Below, in pieces: positions 37,655 to 45,867 of a stretch of 64,000 nt of DNA. The notes under the pieces are model-generated. The model was not told where the DNA came from. It did not search any database and was given only the letters and a program-made list of their open reading frames with translations. The translations under genes were made by a program, and so were the position numbers. The DNA comes from Agromyces sp. 3263 (GTDB taxonomy: Bacteria; Actinomycetota; Actinomycetes; Actinomycetales; Microbacteriaceae), in NCBI RefSeq assembly GCF_031456545.1, contig NZ_JAVDUV010000002.1, forward strand, positions 1 to 64,000, read 5' to 3'. Position 1 is the stretch's first letter. Each line of letters begins with the position of its first letter.

Positions 37655-38511
37655 GCTGCCTCCGCCCGGACGGCTGCGGCCGGCCGGATCACGGCCTGCA
37701 CCGGTTCGTGGTCGGATGCCGCGGCGCCGTCGAATCGCACGGCGTTGATGCCCGTGCGCTCGACGACGACGCCCGGGCCGACGAGGATGAGGTCGATGCG
37801 CTTGCCGCCCTGACGCAGACGCCGGTAGTTCGAGAACGTTCCCCACTGCGGGGTCAGCCGCTCGGTCGCGGCCTCCCAGGTGTCGCGCAGCACGCCGGTC
37901 TCGGTGAGGCGCCGGTGGACGGCGGAGTCGACGTCGGCGTTGACGTCGCCGGTCAGCACGATCGTGGCCTCGGGGTCGGCGGCGCTCGCCGCGGTCGCCC
38001 GAGCGACGAGATACCGTGCCGATTCGAGGCGCGAGCGGGTTGACAGGTGGTCGAGGTGCGTGTTGGACGCGAGCACCCTGGCCCCCGTCGCCCGATCGGT
38101 GAACTCGGCCGTGACGACGACGCGACGGACGAGGTTGCCCCACGAACGGGAACCGGCGACCTCGGGCGTGGACGACAGCGCGAACTGCCGCCACTGCCTG
38201 AGCTCGAGCCGGTCGTCGTCGTAGAAGATCGGGCAGCGCTCGCCGCGACCCGACGGGTTGCGCCCGAACCCGATCCACCGGTATCGGGACCCGAGCGCAT
38301 CACCCACGTCGTCGACCTGGTCGGCGAGCGCCTCCTGGACGCCGAGGATGGTGGGCTGCTCCGCAGCGAGGATGCGGCGGACGAGCGGCCTTCGGGTGCT
38401 CCACCGATCGGGGCTGCCTGGGAGGACGTGGGGGAGACGCCGACGGATGTTGTACGTCATCACGTGCAGCTCGGGGGCCGGCACCGGTCCGATGAGCGCG
38501 GCATCCGTCAT
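37651..38511 (-). CDS. Endonuclease/exonuclease/phosphatase family protein
   Basis: A 286-residue EEP-fold hydrolase. Order of motifs: MTYNIRRRLPHV, TILGVQEALADQV (metal Glu), GERCPIFYDDDR, LASNTHLDHLSTRSR, VLTGDVNADVDS and the end ASDHEPVQAVI with the catalytic Asp-His. There is no signal peptide. The family covers DNases and phosphodiesterases, so the substrate is open. ATG 38511 is preceded by a leaderless box. Confidence 0.92.
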   Translation of the reverse strand: MTDAALIGPVPAPELHVMTYNIRRRLPHVLPGSPDRWSTRRPLVRRILAAEQPTILGVQEALADQVDDVGDALGSRYRWIGFGRNPSGRGERCPIFYDDDRLELRQWRQFALSSTPEVAGSRSWGNLVRRVVVTAEFTDRATGARVLASNTHLDHLSTRSRLESARYLVARATAASAADPEATIVLTGDVNADVDSAVHRRLTETGVLRDTWEAATERLTPQWGTFSNYRRLRQGGKRIDLILVGPGVVVERTGINAVRFDGAAASDHEPVQAVIRPAAAVRAEAA

Positions 38512-38517
38512 CCGAGC

Positions 38518-38523
38518 AGCCTA
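38518..38523 (-). promoter_or_regulatory. Leaderless -10 box TAGGCT (minus strand)
   Basis: On the minus strand TAGGCT-N6-ATG (38511), no ribosome binding site. Confidence 0.6.
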
Positions 38524-38564
38524 CGGCGGGACGCGGGACCGGGGCAGGGGTTGCGCACGACGAA

Positions 38565-38599
38565 GGGCCGACCGCGCGTCCCCCGACGCCGGTCGGCCC
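38565..38599 (-). terminator. Terminator of the SHOCT/DUF6325 operon
   Basis: Nested inverted repeats GGGCCGACC/GGTCGGCCC (9 bp) and GCGTC/GACGC inside it form one long hairpin 19 bases downstream of the SHOCT gene stop. Confidence 0.75.
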
Positions 38600-38617
38600 T
38601 GCTCACCGGAATTCCGG

Positions 38618-38983
38618 CTAGCCGAGCAGCTTGGCCTTCGCGGCCGCGAACTCCTCGTCGCTCAGGATGCCCTGGGCCTTCAGGTCGGCGAGCTGCTGGA
38701 GCTGGGCGATGACGTCCGAGCCTCCGGCTGCCGGAGCCGCCGGTGGCGGAGCGGCCGCGGCGGCGGCGGCCTGCTGCTGCGCGACCGCCTCGGCAGCGGC
38801 CTGCTGCATGGCGGCCTGCTGCTGCTGCGCCTCGTACTGCTGCGCCTCGTACTGCTGGTCGGCCTTCGCCTGCTGATTGCGCTGCATGCTGCCGCTCACG
38901 GCGGTCGCCGTGCCGGCGACCACCGCGGTGCGGGCAGCCATGCCCACCAGTCCGGGTCGGCCCATCCTTCTCATCATCGGCAT
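38618..38983 (-). CDS. SHOCT domain protein with Gln/Ala-rich linker
   Basis: A 121-residue protein. A short N-terminal part (about 1-32) with one hydrophobic stretch leads into a Gln/Ala-rich linker, including a duplicated QQYEAQQYEAQQQQ, and a C-terminal SHOCT helix pair: QLQQLADLKAQGILSDEEF. SHOCT is a short oligomerisation domain. ATG 38983 has GAAGGA about 9 bases upstream. It probably shares a message with the two genes upstream. Confidence 0.9.
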   Translation of the reverse strand: MPMMRRMGRPGLVGMAARTAVVAGTATAVSGSMQRNQQAKADQQYEAQQYEAQQQQAAMQQAAAEAVAQQQAAAAAAAPPPAAPAAGGSDVIAQLQQLADLKAQGILSDEEFAAAKAKLLG

Positions 38984-39002
38984 CGGTCTCGTCCTTCCGT
39001 GC

Positions 39003-39443
39003 TCAGTTCTCGGTGAGCGCGCCGGCGGCGCGCACTTCCTCGACCACGGCGTTCACGACCGGAGCCGGGATGCGCACGGAGTCGACGACGAACCCGTCGG
39101 CCTCGAACAGCTTCGAGGCCAGGTGCTTCGCCCAGGTGAGCTCGACCACGAGGAGGAGCGCCGAGGTGCCGAGCGGAAGCCGCCCGCTCAGCTCCTCGAG
39201 GTCCTCGTGCGACGCGATGCCCGAGGCGGCGAGGTCGATCTCGCCGATCTCGATGCCCGCCTCGTCGAGCTCGATCCACTCGATCTCCCCGGTCTCGGCC
39301 CGGGTGACGTAGACGAGATCGAGCAGGCGCACGGTCCCGGCATCAGCCAGGTCGAGGATCGCGTCGAGGACGCCGGCCTTCGGACGGTCGCCCTCGAACG
39401 CGGCGAGCACCAGCTCGACGGGCCCGAATTCCAGATCGGTCAT
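39003..39443 (-). CDS. DUF6325 family protein
   Basis: A 146-residue protein beginning LEFGPVELVLAAFEGDRPKA and containing GTVRLLDLVYVTR and LPLGTSALLLVVELTWAKHL, the pattern of DUF6325 (formerly part of the DUF1269-like group). It has no membrane helix. The last segment (VNAVVEEVRAAGALTE) probably packs like the family's C-terminal helix. These proteins commonly accompany SHOCT genes, as here on both sides. ATG 39443 has a GGGGAAGG site upstream. Function unknown. Confidence 0.85.
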   Translation of the reverse strand: MTDLEFGPVELVLAAFEGDRPKAGVLDAILDLADAGTVRLLDLVYVTRAETGEIEWIELDEAGIEIGEIDLAASGIASHEDLEELSGRLPLGTSALLLVVELTWAKHLASKLFEADGFVVDSVRIPAPVVNAVVEEVRAAGALTEN

Positions 39444-39467
39444 GATTCGCCTTCCCCGCTGCCGGCC

Positions 39468-39860
39468 CTACGCGCCCTGCAGCGCCTTGGCCTTGAGCGC
39501 GTCGAACTCCGCCTGCGTGATGGCACCGGAGTCGAGGAGCTGCTTGCCCTTCTCGATCTCGGCCGCCGTCGACGACGAGGAGGATCCCGCCACCGTGCGG
39601 ATGTAGTCCGCGTTGGCGGCCTGGGCCTCAGCGGCGCGCGCTGCGTTGCGCTCGGCCATCCCGCGGCCGCGCGCGATCAGGTAGATGAACGCGGCGAGGA
39701 ACGGCAGGAAGACGAGGAACAGGACCCACAGCGCCTTGCCCCAGCCGTTCAGCGTGTTGTCCCGGAAGATGTCGACGAACACGGTGATGAAGATCCAGAT
39801 GCACGCGATGATCACGTAGAACCAGAAGAGCCACACCAGGAAGTCCCAGAAGCTGTTCAT
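39468..39860 (-). CDS. PLDc_N-SHOCT membrane protein, copy 1
   Basis: A 130-residue protein: two helices (LVWLFWFYVIIACIWIFITV and ALWVLFLVFLPFLAAFIYLI) around VDIFRDNTLNGWGKALW, then a polar linker and a C-terminal SHOCT motif (KGKQLLDSGAITQAEFDALK). ATG 39860 has GAAAGG upstream. It is a clear paralogue of the protein at 42838-43236. Function unknown; an envelope-stress role is only a guess. Confidence 0.9.
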   Translation of the reverse strand: MNSFWDFLVWLFWFYVIIACIWIFITVFVDIFRDNTLNGWGKALWVLFLVFLPFLAAFIYLIARGRGMAERNAARAAEAQAANADYIRTVAGSSSSSTAAEIEKGKQLLDSGAITQAEFDALKAKALQGA

Positions 39861-40036
39861 ACCAACGGCCTTTCGTTCCGCTTGACCGGTCTCGCCGGTA
39901 TCCCTTCGGACGCTAGGCGGCGGGGTTCGCCCTCGCATCACGCAGATCGGATGATCCTCACCGCTTCACCCCGTCGTGGTGCCGAATCATCTCATCTGCA
40001 TGATGCGTGGGATCGCCGCAGGGCGTGCACTGGTGC

Positions 40037-40042
40037 GTAGCT
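40037..40042 (+). promoter_or_regulatory. -10 box TAGCTT of the CMD gene
   Basis: TAGCTT lies 31 bases before GTG 40068; a leader of about 20 bases with a GGGGAAGGGGG ribosome site would result, so this gene is not leaderless. The rest of the 207-bp gap from 39861 holds nothing I can name. Confidence 0.45.
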
Positions 40043-40067
40043 TCGACCGACGGGGAAGGGGGCCGCC

Positions 40068-40415
40068 GTGGACTACACGGACCGCCTGCGCAGGCTCGCG
40101 ATCAACGACGAGCGGCTCGCGGAGGAGGGCCTCGACGACCTGGGCGTCGGCGTCGTCGGACTCGACGCGAAGTCGCTGGCGCTCGCCCGCATCGCCGCCC
40201 TCGTCGCGGTCGGCGGAGCGGAGCCGTCGTTCGGGTCGCAGGCGGACTCGGCGGTGAGCGCTGGGGCGACACCGGGCGAGATCGTCGATGTGCTGGTGGG
40301 CATCATCCCCGTCGTCGGGCTGCCCCGCGTGGTGGCGGCGGCGCCGAAGGTCGCGATGGCGCTGGGCCACGACATCGACGACGCGTTCGACGACGCCGGC
40401 GTCACTCGCGACTAG
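40068..40415 (+). CDS. Carboxymuconolactone decarboxylase-like protein
   Basis: A 115-residue all-alpha protein of the CMD/AhpD-like family: LALARIAALVAVGGAEPSF, AVSAGATPGEIVDVLVGIIP and GLPRVVAAAPKVAMALG. The AhpD C-x-x-C pair is absent, so it should not be a peroxidase reductant. GTG 40068 has a strong GGGGAAGGGGG site. Its stop overlaps that of the convergent LuxR gene (CTAG). Confidence 0.85.
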   Translation: MDYTDRLRRLAINDERLAEEGLDDLGVGVVGLDAKSLALARIAALVAVGGAEPSFGSQADSAVSAGATPGEIVDVLVGIIPVVGLPRVVAAAPKVAMALGHDIDDAFDDAGVTRD

Positions 40416-42664
40416 GCGCCGAGCAGGCCCAGCCCCATGGCGCGCTCCACCGCTTCGCTGCGCGCCGAGACGCCGAGCTTGCGGTAGATGGAGCCGACCT
40501 CGGAGCTCACGGTGTTGCGTGAGATGAACAGGCGCTCGCCGATCTCCCGGATGGACAGGTGCGTCTGCAGGTACGGCAGCAGCCTGAGCTCGGCGGGCGT
40601 GAGCGGCGGGCCGCCGATCGGGCCCGGCTGCTCGTTCGATGTCACGGTCTCGCGAAGTCGGGCGGCCTCGTCGACGAGGGTCCCCAGCGCCGGACGATGC
40701 AGGAGGATGTCGTCGATCTCCCGCAGGAGGTGCGCGGAGGTGGCGCGATCGGCGAGCGCCCAGAACACCCTGGCCAGCTCGAGTCGAACGCGCACCGAGA
40801 TGTGCGGCACGGCGGACGTGCACGTGGGCCTCGCCCGCATCGCCCTCGTGAGCTGTCGGTGCGCGGCCGGAAGGTCACCTCGGTGCACCTCGAAGCGGGC
40901 GGCCTCGACGAACGTGAGCACGGCGGTGGCGTAGTCGTGCATGTGCCGGCGCTCGATCGCGGCGAGGGCGGTCTGCACATGGCCGTCGGCGTCGCTCCAC
41001 CGGCCCGAGTCCATGGCGATCTTCGCAAGCTCGGACTCGCTGACGATGAGCACGTCGTTGTTGCCTCGTGCCGCCGCGGTCGCCGAGCACTCCGCGAAGG
41101 CGGTGGCCGCGAGCTCGGTGGAGCCGAGCAGCAGGTGCGCCTGGCCGAGGAGTGCCAGCGCCTGGTCTCGCCACGGACTCCACGACGGCTCCGCGTCGAG
41201 GGCGAACCGGGCGTCCGCGAGCGCCTGTTCCGGCCCCGCCGGGCACATCATCGCCCGCAGCATCGCGCGCGCGGACTCGAACGAGGCGGATCCGTCGTCG
41301 GGCACGCCGTCGTAGGACGCGTGCTCGAGCACCGACGCCCAGCGGTCCGCTTCGTTGACCTGCCCGGTGAGCGCCGCGAGCCAGCCGGCCAGCACGGCGA
41401 GCGGGGGGTACGCCTCGATGGCCGGGTCGCCGAGGGCGGCGAACCAGCGCTGCACCGTCGTCAGCTGTCCGGCCTGGTAGGTGTCGAGCGTCACGCTCGA
41501 CACGAGGTGGGTCGCCCGAGGACGCTCGGTGGCGTGGTCGAGCAGGTGCTCGATCGCCATGGCGGGGGAGCCGTGGTCCTCGAACCAGGAGGCAGCTGCG
41601 AGGTGCAGGGGAGCGACCTCGTCGGGTTCCACCCGGCGCAGCTCCCCGAGCAGGAACTCGCGGAAGAGCGCGTGGTAGCGGTACCACTCGCGCCGGCGAT
41701 CCAGGGGGACGAGGAACACGTTGGCGGCCTCGAGCTCGCGCAGCATCTCCTGGGAGTCGGCGCGGTCGAGCACCGCGTCGCAGAGCTGCGCGGAGAAGGT
41801 GTCGAGCGTCGCCGTGCGGCGGAGGAACTGCTGTTGCGGCTCGGTGAGCTTGGCCATGGACTCGCGATAGAGGTAGTCGGCGACGTAGCGGTCGTCGCCG
41901 GAGACGGCGACCGACTGGGCGCCGGTGTCGTGCGCGATGACTGCGGCGAGGTACAGCCCGACCGGCCACCCCTCGGTGCGCTCGGCGATCATCGCCGCGT
42001 CGTCGGGACTCAACGGCACGTCGGCGTCGGCGAAGATCGCCGCCGCGCCGACCGCGTCGAGGGCGAGCTCGGACGTGGTGAGCTCGAACGTCTGCCCGGA
42101 GGCCCGGAGTCGGGCCAGGTGCGGCTGCTCCCCGCGGCTGGCGACGATCACCTGCGAGTCACGCGGGACCGCCGCGAGGACGATGCCGAGCACGTCGTGG
42201 CACGCGGGGGAGCGCACCACATGGAGGTCGTCGATCATGAGGACGAACGGCGCGGGCGCGGTGCGCAGGGCGGATGCCAGGAGCGGAGCGGCGCGTCCGA
42301 GTGCCGACCCCCCGTGCCCCCGCACCTCGTCGGCGAGGGATTCGCGCCCCGGGGAGATGCGGGCGAACGCCGAGGCGAGCAGCGTCAGCAGGGCGGCGGG
42401 GTCGTCGTCGAACCGGTCGAGCGACACCCAGGCCACGGGGCGGTGCTCGAGGCGAGCCCACTCCGCGAGGAGGGTCGACTTCCCGTATCCGGCCGGAGCC
42501 GTGACTGCGACCACCCGACGACGCGCGGCTCGGGCTTCGGCGATGAGCGGGGCGCGGCTGACGGAGCCACGGGCTGGGGGCTCCGGGACTGACAACTTGG
42601 CGTCGAGCAGGAGGCGATCCAGCTCGACCTCCGACGCGAGGGACGACGGAGCTTCCTCGAACAC
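40412..42664 (-). CDS. MalT/LAL-type LuxR-family transcriptional regulator
   Basis: A 750-residue STAND-ATPase regulator. Walker A APAGYGKSTLLAEW is near residue 57, AWVSLDRFDDDP and LMIDDLHVV (Walker B) follow, then the winged-helix region WYRYHALFREFLLGELRR, a long TPR-like superhelix (about 380-670) and a C-terminal LuxR HTH (LTPAELRLLPYLQ, IGERLFISRNTVSSEVGSIY). It probably senses a ligand through the superhelix. The start is GTG 42664 behind a leaderless promoter with a -35. SHOCT-type genes on both sides are candidate targets. Confidence 0.93.
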   Translation of the reverse strand: MFEEAPSSLASEVELDRLLLDAKLSVPEPPARGSVSRAPLIAEARAARRRVVAVTAPAGYGKSTLLAEWARLEHRPVAWVSLDRFDDDPAALLTLLASAFARISPGRESLADEVRGHGGSALGRAAPLLASALRTAPAPFVLMIDDLHVVRSPACHDVLGIVLAAVPRDSQVIVASRGEQPHLARLRASGQTFELTTSELALDAVGAAAIFADADVPLSPDDAAMIAERTEGWPVGLYLAAVIAHDTGAQSVAVSGDDRYVADYLYRESMAKLTEPQQQFLRRTATLDTFSAQLCDAVLDRADSQEMLRELEAANVFLVPLDRRREWYRYHALFREFLLGELRRVEPDEVAPLHLAAASWFEDHGSPAMAIEHLLDHATERPRATHLVSSVTLDTYQAGQLTTVQRWFAALGDPAIEAYPPLAVLAGWLAALTGQVNEADRWASVLEHASYDGVPDDGSASFESARAMLRAMMCPAGPEQALADARFALDAEPSWSPWRDQALALLGQAHLLLGSTELAATAFAECSATAAARGNNDVLIVSESELAKIAMDSGRWSDADGHVQTALAAIERRHMHDYATAVLTFVEAARFEVHRGDLPAAHRQLTRAMRARPTCTSAVPHISVRVRLELARVFWALADRATSAHLLREIDDILLHRPALGTLVDEAARLRETVTSNEQPGPIGGPPLTPAELRLLPYLQTHLSIREIGERLFISRNTVSSEVGSIYRKLGVSARSEAVERAMGLGLLGA

Positions 42665-42670
42665 GTTCGA

Positions 42671-42700
42671 AGCCTATTCATCACACAGAGGATTGCTCAA
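42671..42700 (-). promoter_or_regulatory. Leaderless promoter TTGAGC-N18-TAGGCT (minus strand)
   Basis: On the minus strand TTGAGC (42695-42700), an 18-base spacer and TAGGCT (42671-42676) end 6 bases before GTG 42664. It is the best -35/-10 pair among the leaderless promoters. Confidence 0.7.
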
Positions 42701-42837
42701 GAGCCGAAGGTCCCGGCGTGTCGGAACAGCAGGCGAACATTCCCCGCACGGGATGTGTCATCCGTGGCACCCCGGGGAGTAGGTTGGCGACACGGCCGCC
42801 AGGGCGGCCGCGGCATCCGACACCGTAGGAGACTTCG

Positions 42838-43236
42838 ATGACCTTCTTGAGCAGCGTCTGGGACGTGTTCTGGTTCTACTTCATGATCTTCGCGTACATC
42901 GCGTACCTCTTCGTGCTGGTGTACATCCTCATCGACATCTTCCGCGACCACACGCTGAACGGCTGGCTCAAGGCGCTCTGGGTCCTCCTCCTGGTGTTCG
43001 TGCCCTGGCTGACCGCCATCGTGTACCTCATCGTGCGCGGCAAGTCGATGTCCGAGCGCACGGAGGCGCGGCGCAACCCGAACATCGTCGAGTACTCCGA
43101 CGCCGAGGTGCGTTCCGTGTCGTTCGCCAGCCCCACCGACGAGATCGCGAAGGCGCAGGCGTTGCGGGACCAGGGCGTCATCAGCGACGGCGAGTTCGAG
43201 GCACTCAAGGCGAAGGCGCTGGGCAACAAGTTCTGA
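42838..43236 (+). CDS. PLDc_N-SHOCT membrane protein, copy 2
   Basis: A 132-residue paralogue of the 39468-39860 protein: SVWDVFWFYFMIFAYIAYLF, then DIFRDHTLNGWLKALWVLLL and a C-terminal SHOCT pair (QALRDQGVISDGEFEALKAK). The core IDIFRD-TLNGW-KALWVL is nearly identical in both copies, which lie either side of the LuxR gene in opposite orientation. ATG 42838 has TAGGAGA about 6 bases upstream. Function unknown. Confidence 0.92.
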   Translation: MTFLSSVWDVFWFYFMIFAYIAYLFVLVYILIDIFRDHTLNGWLKALWVLLLVFVPWLTAIVYLIVRGKSMSERTEARRNPNIVEYSDAEVRSVSFASPTDEIAKAQALRDQGVISDGEFEALKAKALGNKF

Positions 43237-43267
43237 CGCCGAGGCGCGCGCACCGACGCGCGACGAT

Positions 43268-43294
43268 CCGGCGGGCCGGTGCGACGCCCGCCGG
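43268..43294. terminator. Bidirectional terminator
   Basis: CCGGCGGGC (43268-43276) and GCCCGCCGG (43286-43294) form a 9-bp stem between convergent genes ending at 43236 and 43305. Confidence 0.7.
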
Positions 43295-43304
43295 ACCGGC
43301 GTGA

Positions 43305-44042
43305 TCAGACCGTGCCCACGGCCGCCAGGATGGCCGACACCGCGGCGTCCGGGTGCGAGACCATCGACACGTGCGACGCCCCGTCGACCTCGCTCACCGT
43401 CGACCCGGCGCGCTCGGCCATGCGGCGCAGCACGGCGACCGGGATGACGCGGTCGTCGGTGCCGATGACCGCCCAACTCGGGATCGTCTTCCACGCGGGC
43501 GCACCCGACGGCGTGACGTTCGCCACGAGCGACGCGGGGCGCTGACTGGCGACGATCGTCCACCGGTCGGCCTCGGGGAGGTCCTGTGCGAACGAGCCGT
43601 GCACGACGTCGGCCTTCAGGAAGACCTCCGCCGCGCCTTCGGGCGCCCCCGGATATCCGGCGATGTCGAAGACCGTGGTCGGGTCGGCGACGGCGAGCGC
43701 CGAACCCGAACCGTCGAGGATCTGCAGCACCGTCTCGCCCTCGTCGGGCATGAACGCGTTGACGTAGACGAGCGCGCGGACGTCGCCCGCGGCGGCACCG
43801 GCGTTGGTGATCACGGCTCCGCCGTAGGAGTGGCCGACGAGCACGACGGGCCCGCTCGTTCGCTGCGCCAGGAACGAGGCGACGTACTCGGCGTCACCCG
43901 TGAGTCCCCGCAGGAGGTTCGGCGGGACGAGCACCGTGTATCCCTGCGCCTGCAGCGCCCTCGTCACCGCGTCCCAGCTCGAACCGTCGGCCCACGCCCC
44001 GTGCACCAGCACGATCGTCGGCTTCGTCGTCGCATCCGTCAT
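43305..44042 (-). CDS. Alpha/beta hydrolase
   Basis: A 245-residue hydrolase of the short esterase type: IVLVHGAWADGSSWDAV (oxyanion loop HGAW), nucleophile Ser in VLVGHSYGGAVITNAG, acid in VIGTDDRVIP and catalytic His in DGASHVSMVSHPD. The substrate is unknown; close relatives are annotated as esterases or haloalkane-dehalogenase-like. ATG 44042 has AAGGAGGG 6-7 bases upstream. No signal peptide. Confidence 0.92.
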   Translation of the reverse strand: MTDATTKPTIVLVHGAWADGSSWDAVTRALQAQGYTVLVPPNLLRGLTGDAEYVASFLAQRTSGPVVLVGHSYGGAVITNAGAAAGDVRALVYVNAFMPDEGETVLQILDGSGSALAVADPTTVFDIAGYPGAPEGAAEVFLKADVVHGSFAQDLPEADRWTIVASQRPASLVANVTPSGAPAWKTIPSWAVIGTDDRVIPVAVLRRMAERAGSTVSEVDGASHVSMVSHPDAAVSAILAAVGTV

Positions 44043-44170
44043 CGTTCGCCCTCCTTCGCCTGGGCGACGATCCGACCGCCGCCGCCACGGCGCAGACTAC
44101 GCCGAGACGCCGGTGGTACACCAGAGCCGGGCCTGCGCCGGGATCGGTGGCACGCTGCCGCGGAACCCCG

Positions 44171-44176
44171 TAGCCT
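44171..44176 (+). promoter_or_regulatory. Leaderless -10 box TAGCCT
   Basis: TAGCCT-N6-ATG (44183), no ribosome binding site. Confidence 0.6.
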
Positions 44177-44182
44177 CGGCTC

Positions 44183-45022
44183 ATGGCGCGCTCACCGTCG
44201 ACCGAGCCGGCCGAACCGGCCGGCTTCGACGTGCGGGAGTACGCGAGGAGCGCCCACGGCAGCCTGCGCGACGACCTCGACCTCGAGGCGATCGCCTCAG
44301 CGTCGCACGACCGCGACGTCGTGGCGGTGCTGGGCGACCTGCGCGCGCTCGAGGGGGCGACGATGGCGCACCTCCGGAACGTCCTCGTGACGCCGACGCA
44401 CAAGGACGCGCGGGTCACGGCGTTCCTCGTCACCTGGGCGTTCGAGAAGTTCTGGATCGCCGACGCGCTCGCGGCGGTCATCGAGGCGTGCGGGGGAAGC
44501 GCGGGCGTCGCCGGCGGTCCGGATTCCACGCTGCCACCCGGTATCCGACGGGGCCCGGGTCCTGTACGCCGCGCCGTCGCCGGCTTCACGCAGGGCTCGG
44601 GCGTCGTCGGCGCGCACCTGACCGTGGGACTCGTCGACGACTGGATCGGCGAGGCGCTGTACGCACGCGTGCTCGCCCGTGACCCGTCGCTCGCCGTCGC
44701 CATCGCGCGGGTCGCGGCGATCAGGGAGCGGCACACGCGCTTCTTCGAAGCGGAGTCCGGCCGGCGCCTCCCGGCGTCGCGGAAGGCGGCACGGCTCGCG
44801 CGACGCGAGCTCCGCATCACGCCCTGGCCGCTCGGCGCCGCCGCGCTCGCACCCGGGCGACGGCGCGCGCTGGCCAGGTTCGCGTGGCCGGGCCCCGAGG
44901 GCCGCGCCGCGCTCGGGACGCTCGAGCGCCGCATCGCCGGCATCCCGGGGATCGGCACGGCCGCGGCATCCGTCGTCTCGAGGCGACTCGAGCCGGACAC
45001 GCCCAACCGACGAGACCACTGA
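44183..45022 (+). CDS. Ferritin-like protein with degraded metal site
   Basis: A 279-residue helical protein, related to the next gene. Where the neighbour has the di-iron helix NREEFWHGEAL, this one reads WAFEKFWIADAL, losing the second Glu and the His; the second helix keeps IRERHTRFFEAE. It also has an insertion after residue 100 (GSAGVAGG) and a longer Arg-rich C-terminus. The metal site is probably incomplete. The start lies behind a leaderless box, and the downstream paralogue follows after 18 bp, so they are likely one transcript. Confidence 0.75.
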   Translation: MARSPSTEPAEPAGFDVREYARSAHGSLRDDLDLEAIASASHDRDVVAVLGDLRALEGATMAHLRNVLVTPTHKDARVTAFLVTWAFEKFWIADALAAVIEACGGSAGVAGGPDSTLPPGIRRGPGPVRRAVAGFTQGSGVVGAHLTVGLVDDWIGEALYARVLARDPSLAVAIARVAAIRERHTRFFEAESGRRLPASRKAARLARRELRITPWPLGAAALAPGRRRALARFAWPGPEGRAALGTLERRIAGIPGIGTAAASVVSRRLEPDTPNRRDH

Positions 45023-45040
45023 CCAGACGGAGGCGAGCAC

Positions 45041-45835
45041 ATGGGGTTCGACATCGACCGCTACACGGCGACCTCGGTGAGCGTGCACTGGGACGACCTC
45101 GACTTCGAGGACTTCCGGCGCCACCCGCTGCCGCCCGAGTCGCTGCGCACCCTGCGCTACATGGCCGACGTCGAGTACCACACCGTCTGCTACACGAGGG
45201 ACCTGCTCACCACGCCCTCGCATCGGGAGAGCGACGTCAGCGCCTTCATGACCATGTGGAACCGCGAGGAGTTCTGGCACGGCGAGGCGCTCGCGGCGGT
45301 GCTCGCCATGTACGACGTCACCGTCGACTACGACGTGCTGAAGGCGAACCGGCTGAAGCTCGGCTGGAAGGACCGCCTCGACCCCATCAAGCAGTCCGTC
45401 ATGGGGTCCCTCGTGGGCGCGGACTTCGTGGCGGTGCACATGTCGTGGGGCGCGGCGAACGAGTGGTCGGCGATCACGGCGTACCAGCGCATGGCCGAGC
45501 TCGAGGAGCATCCCGTGCTCGCCGAGCTGCTGCGTCGCATCGCGAAGCAGGAAGCGCGGCACGTGGCGTTCTACACGTCGCAGGCGCGGGAGCGGCTGGC
45601 GGCGAGCACGAAGGCGCAGAAGATCACGCGCTTCGCGCTCAGCCGGTTCTGGGCGCCCGTGGGCTCGAGCATCAACACCACCGCGGACGTGCGGCACGTC
45701 ATGACGCACCTCATGAGCGGGCCCGACGGCCGACGCGCCGCCCGCAAGGTGGACGACAGCATCAGCGCGATGCCCGGCCTCGGCGGACTCACGATCGTGC
45801 AGGACGCGCTCGACGAGCTCGGCGTCCCCGCCTGA
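45041..45835 (+). CDS. Ferritin-like di-iron protein
   Basis: A 264-residue protein of the ferritin-like/acyl-ACP-desaturase-like group. Iron-ligand helices are visible as MADVEYHTVCY, MTMWNREEFWHGEALAAVL (EExxH-type), MSWGAANEWSAITAYQRMA and RIAKQEARHVAFYTSQA. It could bind a di-iron centre and act as an oxygenase or oxidase; substrate unknown. ATG 45041 has GGAGGCGAG upstream. It is the intact partner of the preceding gene. Confidence 0.85.
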   Translation: MGFDIDRYTATSVSVHWDDLDFEDFRRHPLPPESLRTLRYMADVEYHTVCYTRDLLTTPSHRESDVSAFMTMWNREEFWHGEALAAVLAMYDVTVDYDVLKANRLKLGWKDRLDPIKQSVMGSLVGADFVAVHMSWGAANEWSAITAYQRMAELEEHPVLAELLRRIAKQEARHVAFYTSQARERLAASTKAQKITRFALSRFWAPVGSSINTTADVRHVMTHLMSGPDGRRAARKVDDSISAMPGLGGLTIVQDALDELGVPA

Positions 45836-45856
45836 CCGCACGGGCGGAGAGCGCGG

Positions 45857-45862
45857 TACCGT
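45857..45862 (+). promoter_or_regulatory. Leaderless -10 box TACCGT
   Basis: TACCGT-N5-ATG (45868), no ribosome binding site. Confidence 0.5.
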
Positions 45863-45867
45863 TGAGC

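Noticed and set aside
42697..43563. 288-codon minus-strand frame opposite the PLDc_N-SHOCT gene
   Set aside because: Arg/His-rich shadow; the plus-strand gene has a ribosome site, membrane helices and a paralogue.
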